Under the pieces are notes generated by a model. That model was not told the DNA's origin. It worked only from the letters and a program-made list of their open reading frames with translations, and searched no databases. The translations under genes were made by a program, and so were the position numbers. A stretch of 64,000 nucleotides of DNA from Haematococcus lacustris (lineage: Eukaryota > Chlorophyta > Chlorophyceae > Chlamydomonadales > Haematococcaceae): NCBI GenBank assembly GCA_030144725.1, contig JASKMD010000015.1, forward strand, positions 6,451,810 through 6,515,809, written 5' to 3'. Below, piece after piece: positions 32,782 to 44,100 of this stretch (position 1 is its first letter; each line of letters begins with the position of its first letter).

Positions 32782-34049
32782 TTAGCCCAAGGTGACAAGT
32801 GACAACAACACCACACCAACAATAACACCAGCACCAACAACACGACCACCATACCACCACCACCAAGCCATCAAGTACGGTGGCTTGGCTCTCCTGCTGC
32901 TGTCCCCTTGGGGGAGGGATAGGCTGGCCTTTTGGAAAGTGGCTGCCACTCTTGGGTGCCGCTCCTGGCTGCCCGCTCTAGGCTGCCCGCTCCAGGCTGC
33001 CCGCTCCAGGATGCTACACCAAGGGCTGTTGGGTAGGGTAGGGAGGGGGCTACGGCGTGTGTTGCGGAAGTGGGGAGGGTAGGTGGGGTGAAAGACTCGG
33101 AGGTGGCGGTGGCGGGAAGGGGGAGGGAAGGGGGGAGGGGGCATAAGACCTGCAGCCAACAAGGGGCATCCTTGCAATCATGCTGGACATTGGGGGCCAC
33201 TCATGTGCAGGAATCAGGCACTTACAGTTTTGCTCCATGTTATGCCTTGCAATCTCATTGCTGGCTCCCTGATGCCAGCTGCTCTACGCCGCTGCCGCCT
33301 TGCCTGTAACCACACACGTGCTACCTCAAATCACGTGTCATGTTGCACCTGGAGCAATAAGCATGCCATGGGGAGGGTTGTGTAAGGAAGGAGGCGGGGA
33401 AAGAAAGGGGTTGCTGTTGTTGATGGCTTGGAAGGTAATGGTGGTAGAAGGCTGCCTTGCTTGCAATCACCAAGCCATGCTACACCAGCATACACCAGTT
33501 GTCTCCAACTGCAAGCATACATCATCCAGCTCAGGCTCAACAAGCTGATTAATAAGACCGAATAGCTAAAGGGCAATGGCTGCAGTGACCTCATTGCATC
33601 TCACAGCGGCTTCCTGGGCTTTTCATGGCACTTTAGCAAGTGATTCCTTAAAGCGCGTTGATGCTACAGTCCCCCATTGCGCTCTGCTACAGTCCCCTCT
33701 GATCCAACTGCTGCGCGGGCTGCTTGTGGCTGCACCTGCGGCTGCACCTGCTGTAATGCCTGCGGCTGTGCCTGCGGTTGTGTGCGATTAGGCTGTAGAG
33801 GGAACCCCAGGCCAATCACGTTGTGCTGGAGCACCCGTGGCAATGCCAGCGAAGGGCTAGTGAACATGAGCATTCTGCTCAAGGCCACTAGTCGTCGCAA
33901 CAGCCTCAGCCATCGGGCTCTACTCGTGTTGCCGGGTGCTGGGGGCTACCGGGATTTCATTTGTTCAGTGAAAGTTTCATTTTATGCACGTGAAAGATTT
34001 CAGTGCAAGTTTTTATGAAATACTGCAATTTTCACAACCCTGGATTTGA
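32782..34049. other. no gene recognised; CTGCCCGCTCCAGG and CTGCACCTGCGG runs
   Basis: Contains short tandem CTGCCCGCTCCAGG units at about 32973-33010, G-rich DNA at 33060-33145 and CTGCGGCTG-type repeats at 33720-33785. Open frames here have no recognisable domains. Confidence 0.5.
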
Positions 34050-34605
34050 TACCAGGTTCCTCAATCATCTGAACTGAGCACAACGAAACAATTACGACGT
34101 TTGCTGAAAAGAGCTCAAAAGGTAGCATGCACAAAAGGTAGCTTGGTACGAGACAGCTTACTCAATTACTCAGTAAGTTACTGTTTCACTGACTTGTCCT
34201 AGGCTGTGTTGTGAGCTTACAATCTTACTCTTGCGCAGTAAAAAAGGGTATGCAGTCAGTGATTTTTTATTCCTGGAGAAGATATGCAGCTCGCGAAGAT
34301 GTGCAGAAGAATGAGGAGGCAGCTAAGCAAATGCAGCAAAACACCCCTCACAAGGCGTGGGCGCAGGCTCCTGTCACACACAGTGCCATGAGTGAGCACA
34401 CCATCATGTCAAGAGCTGGTGCTTCGTGCCTGGCCTTGTGCCGCTAGCCCGCCCCACACACGCACTGTTCAGTGCTGATCACCTGCTCCGCATTACGAGC
34501 TGCCGGTATGTAGGCAATGCGTTCTGCAGGAAGATGCGTGCAATCCTTGTGTTGCATACATGCTGGCACCGGTGGCAGCTCAACAGCGCTGCCATGCCTA
34601 AGGTG
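34050..34605. repeat. duplicated intergenic segment, copy 2
   Basis: Partner of 26480-26850. This copy has an extra stretch of about 190 bp (34255-34485) between the GTATGCAGTCAGTG block and the GAGCTGCCGGTAT block. Confidence 0.75.
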
Positions 34606-35163
34606 TGTCAGCTGTTAGGGCAGCAGCCAGTTCCTTGCCAGCCCTCTTCGCCGCACGGCACCTTATTGCCATATGTCTTCATCTGTGAATCAGATGTGGT
34701 AGGGATTATTGTACGCAAACTCAACATGAAGCTCCAGGGTCTCATGTTTCATGTGAGCAGCGTTGGTGTCAGATTTGGAACGAATGTTGGCAATGGGCAA
34801 GGCCAGAATGCGCTCCACATGTGCATGTAGCACAGCCCTGCACAAGAAGCAGAAGCATATGCGGGATTGACATGTGGTGGAGACATAGCCTACATCATGG
34901 GGTAGACAATGCCATCACCACCCACCTCGACACAGCTGGGTGGCTCCCTGGTCTATCCCTCCCAGTCCACCCAGTCCACCCTCTTTGACAAGAGCACGAG
35001 CACAAGCCAGCTTTGGTCAGGTTATTGCATGATTGTTACTTGGTTGGGGTGGGGGTGGTTTGCACTGTCTCTGCTGATATCACCCTGCCACGTCCAGTGC
35101 CACACCCGCCAGCTGTCCCACGTTTGAATGGGGTTGTATGGCATGGCGCTTGGAGATGTGCTC
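34606..35163. other. no gene recognised
   Basis: Intergenic DNA left of TIR element 3. Short frames only. Confidence 0.5.
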
Positions 35164-35170
35164 CTGCAAG

Positions 35171-36498
35171 TCAGGTGTCCCCAACTAACAGAAAACCGAC
35201 CCCTGGTAATCAAAACGACGCCGCGGCTCAGCCCCGTGGTTTCTATTTATGCTACGCACATCACTGGATAGAGGACCCTTTCAGCTATGCGGCGCAGCCT
35301 GTAACATTAAATATTGTGCAGTGTGCTGAGTGCTATGGCGGCTCAAAGCTTGACATTCAAATTCATGCCAATTTTGCTCATGCGGGCCTCGCCGCGACCG
35401 GCCGACGTGACCGACGTGTCCCAGGAGCACCTGCGCACAGTGAGGCACAGTCGCGCAGTCAAAACGATTCACATGGCATGCCAAACCGATCTAACAACGC
35501 CCCTTCACCCATGCTCGGAAATATACAAGGTTGCTGCGATGCTTGACCCCTTCGTGAGCAGTACTGACTTGGCCACTCTACACAACCCTACAAGGTGTGG
35601 AGGCTATTGCTCTGTTACCTCGCTCAGCAGGTTGGGTCCCATCTCTCACGCCCGCCCTCCGCTTGCGTGTAGAGCTCGTGTCCAGCTGCGATGTGGCCCC
35701 TTGCTGCTCGGCTGGAGATGTGAGCAGCTCAGGGGGAGCACCTGCACCAGCTGCCAGCTGCTGCCAGGGGGGGGCAGCAGGAGGGGTGGGCAGCCCAGGG
35801 GCGGCGCCAGCACCAGCTGCCAGCTGCTGCCAGGGGGGGGCAGCAGGAGGGGGGGGCAGCCCAGGGGCGGCGCCAGCACCAGCTGCCAGCTGCTGCCAGG
35901 GGGGGGCAGCAGGAGGGGGGGGCAGCCTAGGGGCGGCGCCAGAACCAGCATCGGGCAGAGTCGGGTCACGCCAAAGGGTGAGGAGGCGGCCCTGGTTGAT
36001 GGATTGCCGTGCTTTTTTCTCCAACAGCTGTGTCGTTGAGTTACGAACAAAGTAATAACTCGAAATTCTAATAATTCAGAGTGGTCAGCTCACCACATGC
36101 CAGTTTGTGCAAGGGGGTCCCTTTTTAAGTGTGGCTGCCTAGAGAGACCTCTATCCATTCGCACTTCGCTGCAATGCCGAGTTATTTCTTGCCCAACGAT
36201 GGCACTCCGACGCAGCCTGCACAAATAAGAGGCTCGCGGTGCGAGCTTGGCGGGCTGAAATGAGATTGTACTTCTGGCTCGATGCCAGCCGCAGTTCCAT
36301 CGCCGATGCCGCTACATACCACTAGAACAATCGATGGTGAGCAGCTGAGGTGTATCTCACTGGCAAGAGTTAACGCGCCGCTTGCCAGTAGATGCGCAAT
36401 AATTCGCAGCTGCCAACGTAGTGAACGCTATCGAAAACGGTTCAGTAGTAAAAGAGTATTTGCATGAAGATTACCAACCCCATGTTGGGGACTCCTGA
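35171..36498. mobile_element. TIR DNA transposon 3 (hAT-like), 1.33 kb, 7-bp target duplication
   Basis: Same ends as element 2: TCAGGTGTCCCCAAC and GTTGGGGACTCCTGA. Flanked by CTGCAAG at 35164-35170 and 36499-36505. The first 400 bp and last 470 bp closely match element 2. The middle differs: a segment reading STRKRRAGVRDG on the minus strand is retained here and lost in element 2, followed by 66-bp repeats. Non-autonomous. The two clear duplications with different sequences show independent insertions. Confidence 0.92.
35745..35955. repeat. 66-bp tandem repeat inside TIR element 3, about three units
   Basis: Units of CAGCTGCCAGCTGCTGCCAG...GGGCGGCGC repeat three times. The minus strand gives three repeats containing APPWQQLAAGAGA. 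This is an expansion of the Pro/Gln/Ala-rich coding region of the family. Confidence 0.85.
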
Positions 36499-36829
36499 CT
36501 GCAAGCTGCATTGCCAACTTCGCTGCTTGCTGAGGTTGCTTAAGGGTTGAAGCTGGCGAGCTCATGTGGCGCCTCATGTGTGCGTGCCAGCTCATGTGCG
36601 TGTGGCGCCTTGTGCGCAAAGGGCAGCTCTGCTGGACATGAAGAAGCAAGGTTCCTTGCAGGACCCCCTGCCCCTGCCCTGCCGTATGTACAGTGCATGT
36701 GTGCTGGTGTCTGGAGCAGTGCCAGCAGCCCGCCACCCCACCTGTGCCAGGGCAGTCAAAGCGGGCAGGCGTAGGGGTGGGCTCTAGACCCTAACCTGCC
36801 CGCCCCCCTTCACCCTCACCCCCCATGGC

Positions 36830-38408
36830 CAGGGTGGGGATCCACTTCATCAAGCTGGACAGCAGAGTGCTCCATGGAGTGTGTGGCTGACTAAGGAGTC
36901 TTCAAGAGCCCTCAGACTAGAGCCAGCCCTGAGCTAACACTGGGACATGCGGTTCAGCACAGGCAAGCTGGTCGAAAAGGACGGTGGAGACAGACGGTTT
37001 CAGCATGTGCGTGCACTACACACGCCCCCTCCCCATCCCTCCTGCCCCACCAGCAGCAGCAGGCCCCTCAAGCAGTAACAGCCGCCCAGCGGCAGCCACA
37101 GGTGCAGCAGCAGCAGCGGCCCATGCGGTGGGACTCCCCCACATCGGCAAGGCCAGAGCTGAGCCGCGTGAAATTTGTTTTTGATCCAGGGTGGGCACTG
37201 ACTCCGGTATCACCCAGGTAATTAGTGCGGCCTCAGGGGTGTGGGACAAGAAGTCCGGCCAGCTGGTAGAAGACCAGCTGGCTCGGTGGAAGCTGACCAA
37301 GGGCCTGGTGCGGCGGGCCAGTGGCCTGAACAACTCCCGCTGCGACACCAAGCGGTGGCAAGCACCAGCTAGTCGGCACCTCTTTGGAGGCCAACCTGAA
37401 GCTCATCACCATCACCCTAGCCACCTGGGACGCGGTGTACCTGGACCCCGAGTAGGCACGGCAGCAGCTGAGGCTGTACGGAGCCCAGGACCGGGTATGG
37501 AGCAGTGATGCAAAAAGGTGAGGGGGGTGGGTGGGGTGTGTATTGGGAGGTGGTGGGATGGCATGAAGTGAATGAATGGTTGACTGGGCCATGCCTAGCC
37601 TGGTGCCACCATGTTGGCCACCGTGTGTGTCATGTGTGCATGGCTGCAGTTGGAAAAGGAGATGGCTGAGTTGTCCATGGAGCGCCACAACCGTGCCTAA
37701 CAGCTGGTGATGTTCTTTGGCGCAGCTGGCATTGGCACCGGGGGAGGGTCGGATGCGGACGCGGTGCTGCAGGCCTGCTGCAAGGTGGTGTGCTGGCCCA
37801 GGGGCCAAGACCAGCGACGGGGCAGGGTGGTGCTTGTGGATGAGTTCCACTGGCACCTCCAGGGTCACCTCAATCGTGAATGGCCAGCAGCCCTGTGAGG
37901 AGCAGCCCGCCAGGCCTGCAGACTGGAAGGCCCCAGCAGGGCAGATGGACAACCGGCTGCTGCGTCCAGCATGAAGCCAGCAGCATGACCAGCCAGTGCC
38001 GGGCCTGATGTGGAGCTCGGTAGTGATACAACATGCCCTGCCCCAGCCCCCATGCAGCCAGGAAGCCACATAGCCAGGTGATTTAGAGCCCCGGCCCAGC
38101 ACTCCCTGCCAGCCAAGCGCAGCAAGCGCATCAAGGCTAAGCAGACAATTGAGCACATCCGGCCCACCAAGTGAAAAGGCAAGGCCAAGGGCCAAAGCCA
38201 AGCCAGCACCACAGCCAGGCAGGTAAGTGGACCAGGACTGCAATGCGGTAGTGAACATACAGCGCAATGGGAGAGCAGGTTGCGCCCATTGGAGCTGTGC
38301 TGGTGGCCAGGCCAGGCAGCTCTAACAGCCAAGGGCAAGGAGTACTCGGAGCCGTGGTACAAGCGGTGGTACAGGCAACAGCAACGGCAGCCTGCTGTGG
38401 CACAGTAG
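36830..38408 (+). pseudogene. Fanzor (eukaryotic TnpB-like RuvC nuclease) relic, most complete copy
   Basis: Reading in shifting frames, motifs appear in the order expected of Fanzor proteins. These are VGIHFIKLDSRVLHG; TDGFSMCVHYTRP (36980); a RuvC-I-like VKFVFDPGWALTPVSP (37168) followed by SAASGVWDKKSGQLV and LARWKLTKGLVRRASGLNN; WDAVYLDPE and LRLYGAQDRVW (about 37430-37495); LVMFFGAAGIGTGGG (37700); GRVVLVDEF (37825), the start of the zinc-finger region; and a RuvC-III-like VDQDCNAVVNIQRNG (38230). Several stops and frameshifts are present, so it is dead. Fanzors are RNA-guided DNA endonucleases carried by transposons. The assignment is by motif order and memory of related algal proteins, not by search. 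Confidence 0.68.
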
Positions 38409-38572
38409 AATGTAGCCCCGCTTGAGCTGCTCTCAGCTTACAATGAGTGCACATTTGCCATGCCAATTCTAGACTTCAGCCCTGTCATATGAATCAGGCA
38501 ATAGTGTAGGCGGTAGGTGCCAATGCCATGTGCATGAGAACAAAATTCTACACAGCAAACACCCGCCCCATG

Positions 38573-38670
38573 TAGGCATGCGTTAGGCATGCGAAGTAAT
38601 TTGCACGTAGGCATGCATCAGGCATGTAAAGTAATATACACGTAGGCATGCATCAGGCATGCGAAGTAAT
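38573..38670. repeat. 35-bp tandem repeat, 2.8 copies
   Basis: Units start TAGGCATGC and contain a second GGCATG followed by AAGTAAT. Periods are at 38573, 38608 and 38643. It follows the Fanzor relic by about 165 bp. Confidence 0.9.
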
Positions 38671-38939
38671 CCAACCAGGCCTTACAAAGTCACCATTCGT
38701 GCTTTAAACAGCTGCAACATATAGCTACAACATGAAACAAGGTATTGCCTGTTGTTACCACTCAGCTACATCCTGCACGTTGATAGCGTCATCAGCCGCA
38801 CCCTTGATGACTACGAACCCCACACAAGTCATGCTTAAAAGGCTAGCAGCCTGTATATCCGTGCTTGCTCCGCTGATGATGCTGCTGCTCGGTGCTACCC
38901 CGCCCCGCCCCGCCCCGGCATTTTGCCAGCAATTTTCTC

Positions 38940-39130
38940 ACTATCAATGCTGCTGGCAATATGTGTGGACTAGCTTATAGCGCTGCTGGTACTCCTTGTC
39001 ATTGAGGGCAGAGACTCCAAATCCTTCCAATTGCACAGCTCCAGGGCCGCTGCATGCTCTCCCCAATGCTTTGGAACTTAAGGCACGGGTTGGTGCTACG
39101 GTCCACCCACCTGCCCCATAGGGGGGCTTA
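38940..39130 (-). pseudogene. Fanzor C-terminal fragment (RuvC-III region), frameshifted
   Basis: The minus strand reads GRWVDRSTNPCLKFQSIGES, then, after a frame change, WKDLESL and NDKEYQQRYKLV. This corresponds to the RuvC-III and C-terminal tail of the copies at 44.1 and 38.2 kb. Upstream parts are missing. Confidence 0.55.
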
Positions 39131-39360
39131 GGGTGGTGGCACTGTTGGGTGTCCCGGTTGGGGACATTCCAGGGACTGAGCAACCCTATCCACGCGGAGT
39201 GGCTGTGCCGGGGTATGCATCAGGTCGCCATCCAAGCGGAGTGCCGGCGACCATTCGCCGTCTGAGGGACAGTGTGTAGAAAGTGGGGTTGGTATGGGCC
39301 CTGTCCTCATGTACCTGCCTAACTGCCAAAAGAAGTACTACTAGGACCACTAGTCCCTAA

Positions 39361-39410
39361 GACTGCAGGTGCCACTCCCCTGTGCTATTGCCTTGCCCCC
39401 TATGCTGCTG
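39361..39410. repeat. 50-bp repeat, partner of 49746-49795
   Basis: Begins GACTGCAGGTGCCACTCCCC and is identical to the copy near 49746. Together with the pair 40370-40463 / 49831-49922 it shows two relatives of one locus whose interior differs: about 960 bp here versus about 35 bp there. Confidence 0.85.
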
Positions 39411-40369
39411 GTCACCCCCGCCATTGGCTGCACCCCCGTGGCTCAAGAGATAAAAACTTTCTCATTTCTGCACGGATGAGGCCGCCGATTCGTGCGATGA
39501 GCCGCTTATGGCCTGACTAGAGTGCGGTCAGCCCCAGCGGTTTGCCGGGTGGCTGGCCCCCAACACGCGACGTGTTCTGGCGCCACGCAGGCACTCTTAG
39601 CAGCCACTGTAGGCAGCTTTGACCCAGCGCGGCGTGAACGGCGCATTTAAACTAATTTTTAAACCAGCATGCAACAGCGCTTTAAATCGCATTCTTCAAC
39701 ACGGGTTCAGTCCACATGTGACAGCAATGTCAAGGTGGTTGCCACATCGGTGTTTGTGGTCCTTGTGAAGCCAAACGCAGCTGAAATCAGCCAAAAAGAT
39801 GCAGCAACTGAGCTGATAACTATGTTACCGCTTACGCTTGAAACGGCCCACATATGAAGGCAACGCGTTTCTGGATTGCGGAACGTATAAAACACCACAC
39901 AAGGAGCCGAACAGAACTTGCAGTCCATCATTCGACGTCCTGGTTGGATAGATAACCGGCCGAAGAAAATGCCCATATCGAGGAAATTTGACATGGGGTG
40001 ACGTGACACGAGGTGGACGCTGTTTGGGTGCAGGGACTGGCCACAAGCCATACCACCACTCTTAAACATGTCATCAGCACTAGCACTAGCACTAGAACAC
40101 ATGTCAGGGGGGTACTGCGCCCGACAAGAAATTCAAAATTTTGAAAAGCTGGGCCGCTGAGCGCGATAGCTGTTCGCTGATCACAGCCCCATTAAGCAGG
40201 CTATTTCCAACACAGCGCGACCTAATCTCTCAGCACCCCCGCCCGCCCCGGCACAGGTGCACATCAGCCCGAGCAGCCCGCTAGCTTCGCTTTAGTGAGC
40301 TGCACCGCCCTGCGCAAAAATCGCTGTGAAACTCGTAAAAACCAGAAAGATTTTATCAGGGGTGCAGCC
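39411..40369. other. sequence present only in this copy of a duplicated locus; one 131-aa frame
   Basis: This DNA lies between two blocks that are nearly adjacent at 49.75-49.92 kb. The minus frame 40102-39707 is open for 131 aa (SNFLDMGIFFGRLSIQ, ISSVAASFWLISAAFGF) but has no recognised domain. 39418-39480 resembles 29115-29170. It may be an inserted element, but no inverted repeats or target duplication were found at its edges. Confidence 0.4.
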
Positions 40370-40463
40370 AAGCTGACACTGTGCTGCAGCGTGTGGTATG
40401 TACTCACAAGGCACAGTGCCATGCATATGTTAAGCCCTCCCCTCCCTCTCCTAACTAAGCCAA
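40370..40463. repeat. 94-bp repeat, partner of 49831-49922
   Basis: Begins GCTGACACTGTGCTGCAGCG and matches the copy at 49831-49922 with only a few mismatches, in the same orientation. Confidence 0.9.
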
Positions 40464-41182
40464 CTAACTCGGCCTCGTGACATCAGACCTGGTGCCAGCA
40501 GCTGTGCAGCAACCAGCTGAGAGCCACGCGATGCTAAACGTTGATAGTGCTTTGCCATGTTTCATTTACACACCAGCCAAGACTAGCCTAAACACCGCAC
40601 TGCCAATGACAAACAGCCTTGCACAACACCTTGATTGGAAACCCCTTGAATTACATAGGGCTGTACGCATCACACCACTATGTGTAGAACAGTCAAGGCT
40701 TGCAGGGCATAAGCTTACGGGTTTGTAGTGGGGCTAGTAAAGGAAACATCACATGCAACCAAACCGCCATAAAGCACATCACGTAACTAACTTACTGTAG
40801 ATGCACCACCCCTAGCCCTAGCTGGCCCCATGAACGACCAACATCTATCCACAAAGAGTTGTCCCTAGCTATGCTGCAACTCAACCCTTGCCAGCAGGAA
40901 TGTGATATGGCAAGTGTTCAATACGACCGTAGTCACTCAGCGATGTATGAACAGTGCTCCAACATCAACAACAGTTATATAAATGCTTCTTGGATGCAGC
41001 ATGGCATCTCTGCTCCAGGCCTCGCGCTCAATTCTCCCCTACTAAGCCCACCCTAAACTCTCTCCCTGCTGCATCCCTCCCAATCTATAATGCTATTACT
41101 ATGATTGAGTGTTACCCTTCTCTTCCCTCCCACCCTAGACCACTGCCTTTCCCTTCTTGCCCCATCTGGCCACGCTCTTCTC
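40464..41182. other. no gene recognised
   Basis: Region downstream of the kinase gene stop on the minus strand. It presumably contains the kinase 3' UTR. No other feature was seen. Confidence 0.5.
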
Positions 41183-44100
41183 CTACATGATGCTGCAATC
41201 TGCCGTGCAGCCAGCCTGCACGCCCCTAACCTGCAGCATCTGGTCACCCGCAGCCAGTCGGGCTTGAAGGGCCTGCTGGAGGCGGGGAAGGAGGGCAGCC
41301 ATGGAGGGCCTAGTGTTTGGGTCCGGGTGCCAGCAATCTGCGGCCAAGACAAAGCACACAGCAGTCACACCAGGCACTGATCTGTGTAAGTCTGTGCTGC
41401 CAGCTGTGGTTAGGCCATTGGGGCCAACAGTGGGTCTGGGAAGGAGAAAGGGCTCAGGTATTGCAGCCATGCCTGTTGGCCAGCAGCATTGACAGGGTCG
41501 GCAGGGCCTCATGACATGGGCTGAGGTCCTGGGATGCTGTAAAGGCACAGCGTGTCACACTACAGCTGTGAGGTGTGGGTTGGGGCCAGGGTTAGGGTTA
41601 GCCCTGGCCCTGTGTCTTTGTCAGAGTGGCGAAGAAGGCAGCCATCTCCTGGTGCCCAGAATGCCAAGTGCTGAGTCGAGGATGCTGTAACCGCTTATTC
41701 ACGGCTTGAGTGTTGCCTGATGCTGCGCGTCCTCCAGGGTGTGGACAACAAACACCACACATGCCATGTTGAGTAGGGTTGAGTTGGTTTCAATCAAGAT
41801 CAAGCTCACTGCACGCTGGCGGATGGCAGGCCAGCACGTCACAGTGGCCTTAGCTGCAACCCAGTCTAGCTGGCACTCCCCTGGGCCCAGACCCACACCA
41901 GACCCGGGTCACCCAGGTCACCTGGGAGGTGGTGTGGGAGGTGCATAGGTGCGCTGAGGGTGCATGGCAGTGGTGTAGGTTTATGATGGCCAACAGCATG
42001 CCAAGCAAGGGAGAAAGAGGCGTATTGGGAGGTGGTGGGGGATACAGCTGCTTGCTACCTCAATGCTAACGCTGTCCCTACTCATTCCTGCTGTGGCGGC
42101 GCCCTACAACCTGGCCCACCCAGTCAGTGCCTCCTTGCCGCGACAGCGCAGGTGAGCCTGCAACTGCTCAATTGTGTACTGCTCAGCTTCTCCCTGACTG
42201 GCCCTGCTGTAAGTCTGAGGTAAGGGCATTCGCTGCTGCCAGCCGCTGCTGCCTGCGGTGATTCCCTTCTTCTACTGCAGCGTAGCCTAGTTCAGCATTG
42301 GCTGATGTGCCATGCCCCTCAGGTCTCACACATGTGTGATGTGTGGCCATAGAGCTGCAGCAGCAGGCAGCAGAAGTATGTGTGGTACAGCGACGCCAGG
42401 CGGATGCCATGTCCCGATGATGGCAACTCTGTCGGCATGATGCTCACCTTCGATTAGGCTCCACACAGCGTCGTCTGGAATGCAATCTGGGCGTGCCGGG
42501 CGGTAGCCATCCGCAATGCACTCCGCAAACCCCTCTGCACAGCGATGCCGGAGCCGGCAAAACTCTGCTGTTGTGAAAACGAGTTGGGGTAGGGGTTAGC
42601 GACACACAGGACGCAGGCTTTAAATGTGGAAGAATGCAAGGGTTTAGAGTGGAAGTAGGCTTGCTCCCTGACTTGGATCGGCCTTGCCCTCCCCAGCCTC
42701 AGTCTCAGCCGCAGACCCAGCCTCAGCCTCAGCTAAGGTACGGTGGGTGCTCGGGCCTGACGTCACTCGGGCTGCGCTCACCTGCTGTGGTCACACCAGG
42801 CAGCGTAGCTGTGCCTATGTGTGAGAACACCAGCATGGAGCGCGCTAGCAGCTCGTACGCCAGTATGCCTGCAGCACAGTGCGGCGGCCCAACACTCCCT
42901 GAAGGCCAGGAGGGGTCAGCCAGCGCATGGGCCTGGTGGGCAGGTGCCATGCATTGCTGTCAAGGCAGGTGCCATGCATTGCTGTCAAGGCAGGTGCCAT
43001 GCATTGCTGTCAAGGCAGGTGCCATGCATTGCTGTCAAGGCAGGTGCCATGCATTGCTGTCAAGGCAGGTGCCATGCATTGCTGTCAAGGCAGGTGCCAT
43101 GCATTGCTGTCAAGGCAGGTGCCATGCATTGCTGTCAAGGCAGGTGCCATGCATTGCTGTCAAGGCAGGTGCCATGCATTGCTGTTGAGGCAGGTGACAG
43201 GGCGATGGGGCTGGCAATCTGGACAACTGCCTGTTTTGACCATGGCAGGATGACTCGTAGAGTCAACGGCTCAGGTCTTGCGGCCATGCCTGTTGGCCGG
43301 CAGCATTGACAGGGCCGGCAGCATTGACAGGGCCGGCAGGGCCTCATGACCTGGACTGAGGGCCTGGGCTGCTGCCAGGTGTAAGGCTGCATGCTGGCTG
43401 GTGAGCAGGACACAGAAGACTCACTGAGGCTGGGCCTAGTTCCCTTGGCTGGGCAAGAAAACATGCTGTTGGTGCCAGCATCATGGGCCCAGGAGGACAG
43501 TCCCAGCTGGAGCCCTGCCCTAATCACTGTTCAGCAGGGCATCAACCGGGGCATTACATGATGGTGATGGTGATGACCAGCTGAGGGCCAGAACACAGAC
43601 GGTGCAGGATGGGTTGCAGAACAGCGCTATGACACCCTTCAGAATGGGGCAGCCTGTGAGAGCTGCTCCTAGCTGCTGCACCTTCACCTCTACCTCCCAG
43701 CTCCAAAGGCTGGACTGTCTGTGTAGCACCATTTGCCCCTCTCGTCACATTTGTCAGTTCTGACAGGGTGGTAGTTCGTGGATGAGTTCCACACCACCCG
43801 TCTCAGCTCAACTGCGCACGCCCCCTAACCCTGTGAGATGCACCTGCCACGGGACCAGGCTAGGCCTGTAGATTGGGTCCCCCCAGTGGTGCGCCCAGCC
43901 TAGAGCCAGCGGCATGCCAAGCCCGTGCGGGGCCTGATGTGGTGCCATGTGGTGCTGCCCAATCGCCCTCCCTCAGCCCAGGCCCCTCTTGCCCATGCCC
44001 CACCTCCCCCAGTCCAGGGCCCCCCATCCCAAACGCACCTGCCCATGCCCCACCTCCCCCAGTCCAGGGCCAAACCCCCCTGCTGCACCTGGCCCAGTCC

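Noticed and set aside
42940..43189. CRISPR-like regular repeat
   Set aside because: Direct repeats are contiguous with no unique spacers, and the DNA is eukaryotic.
42634..43309. Three overlapping plus-strand frames with a CHALLSRQVPCIAVKAGAMH cycle
   Set aside because: They come from the 25-bp minisatellite inside a kinase intron; no start, splice or domain support.
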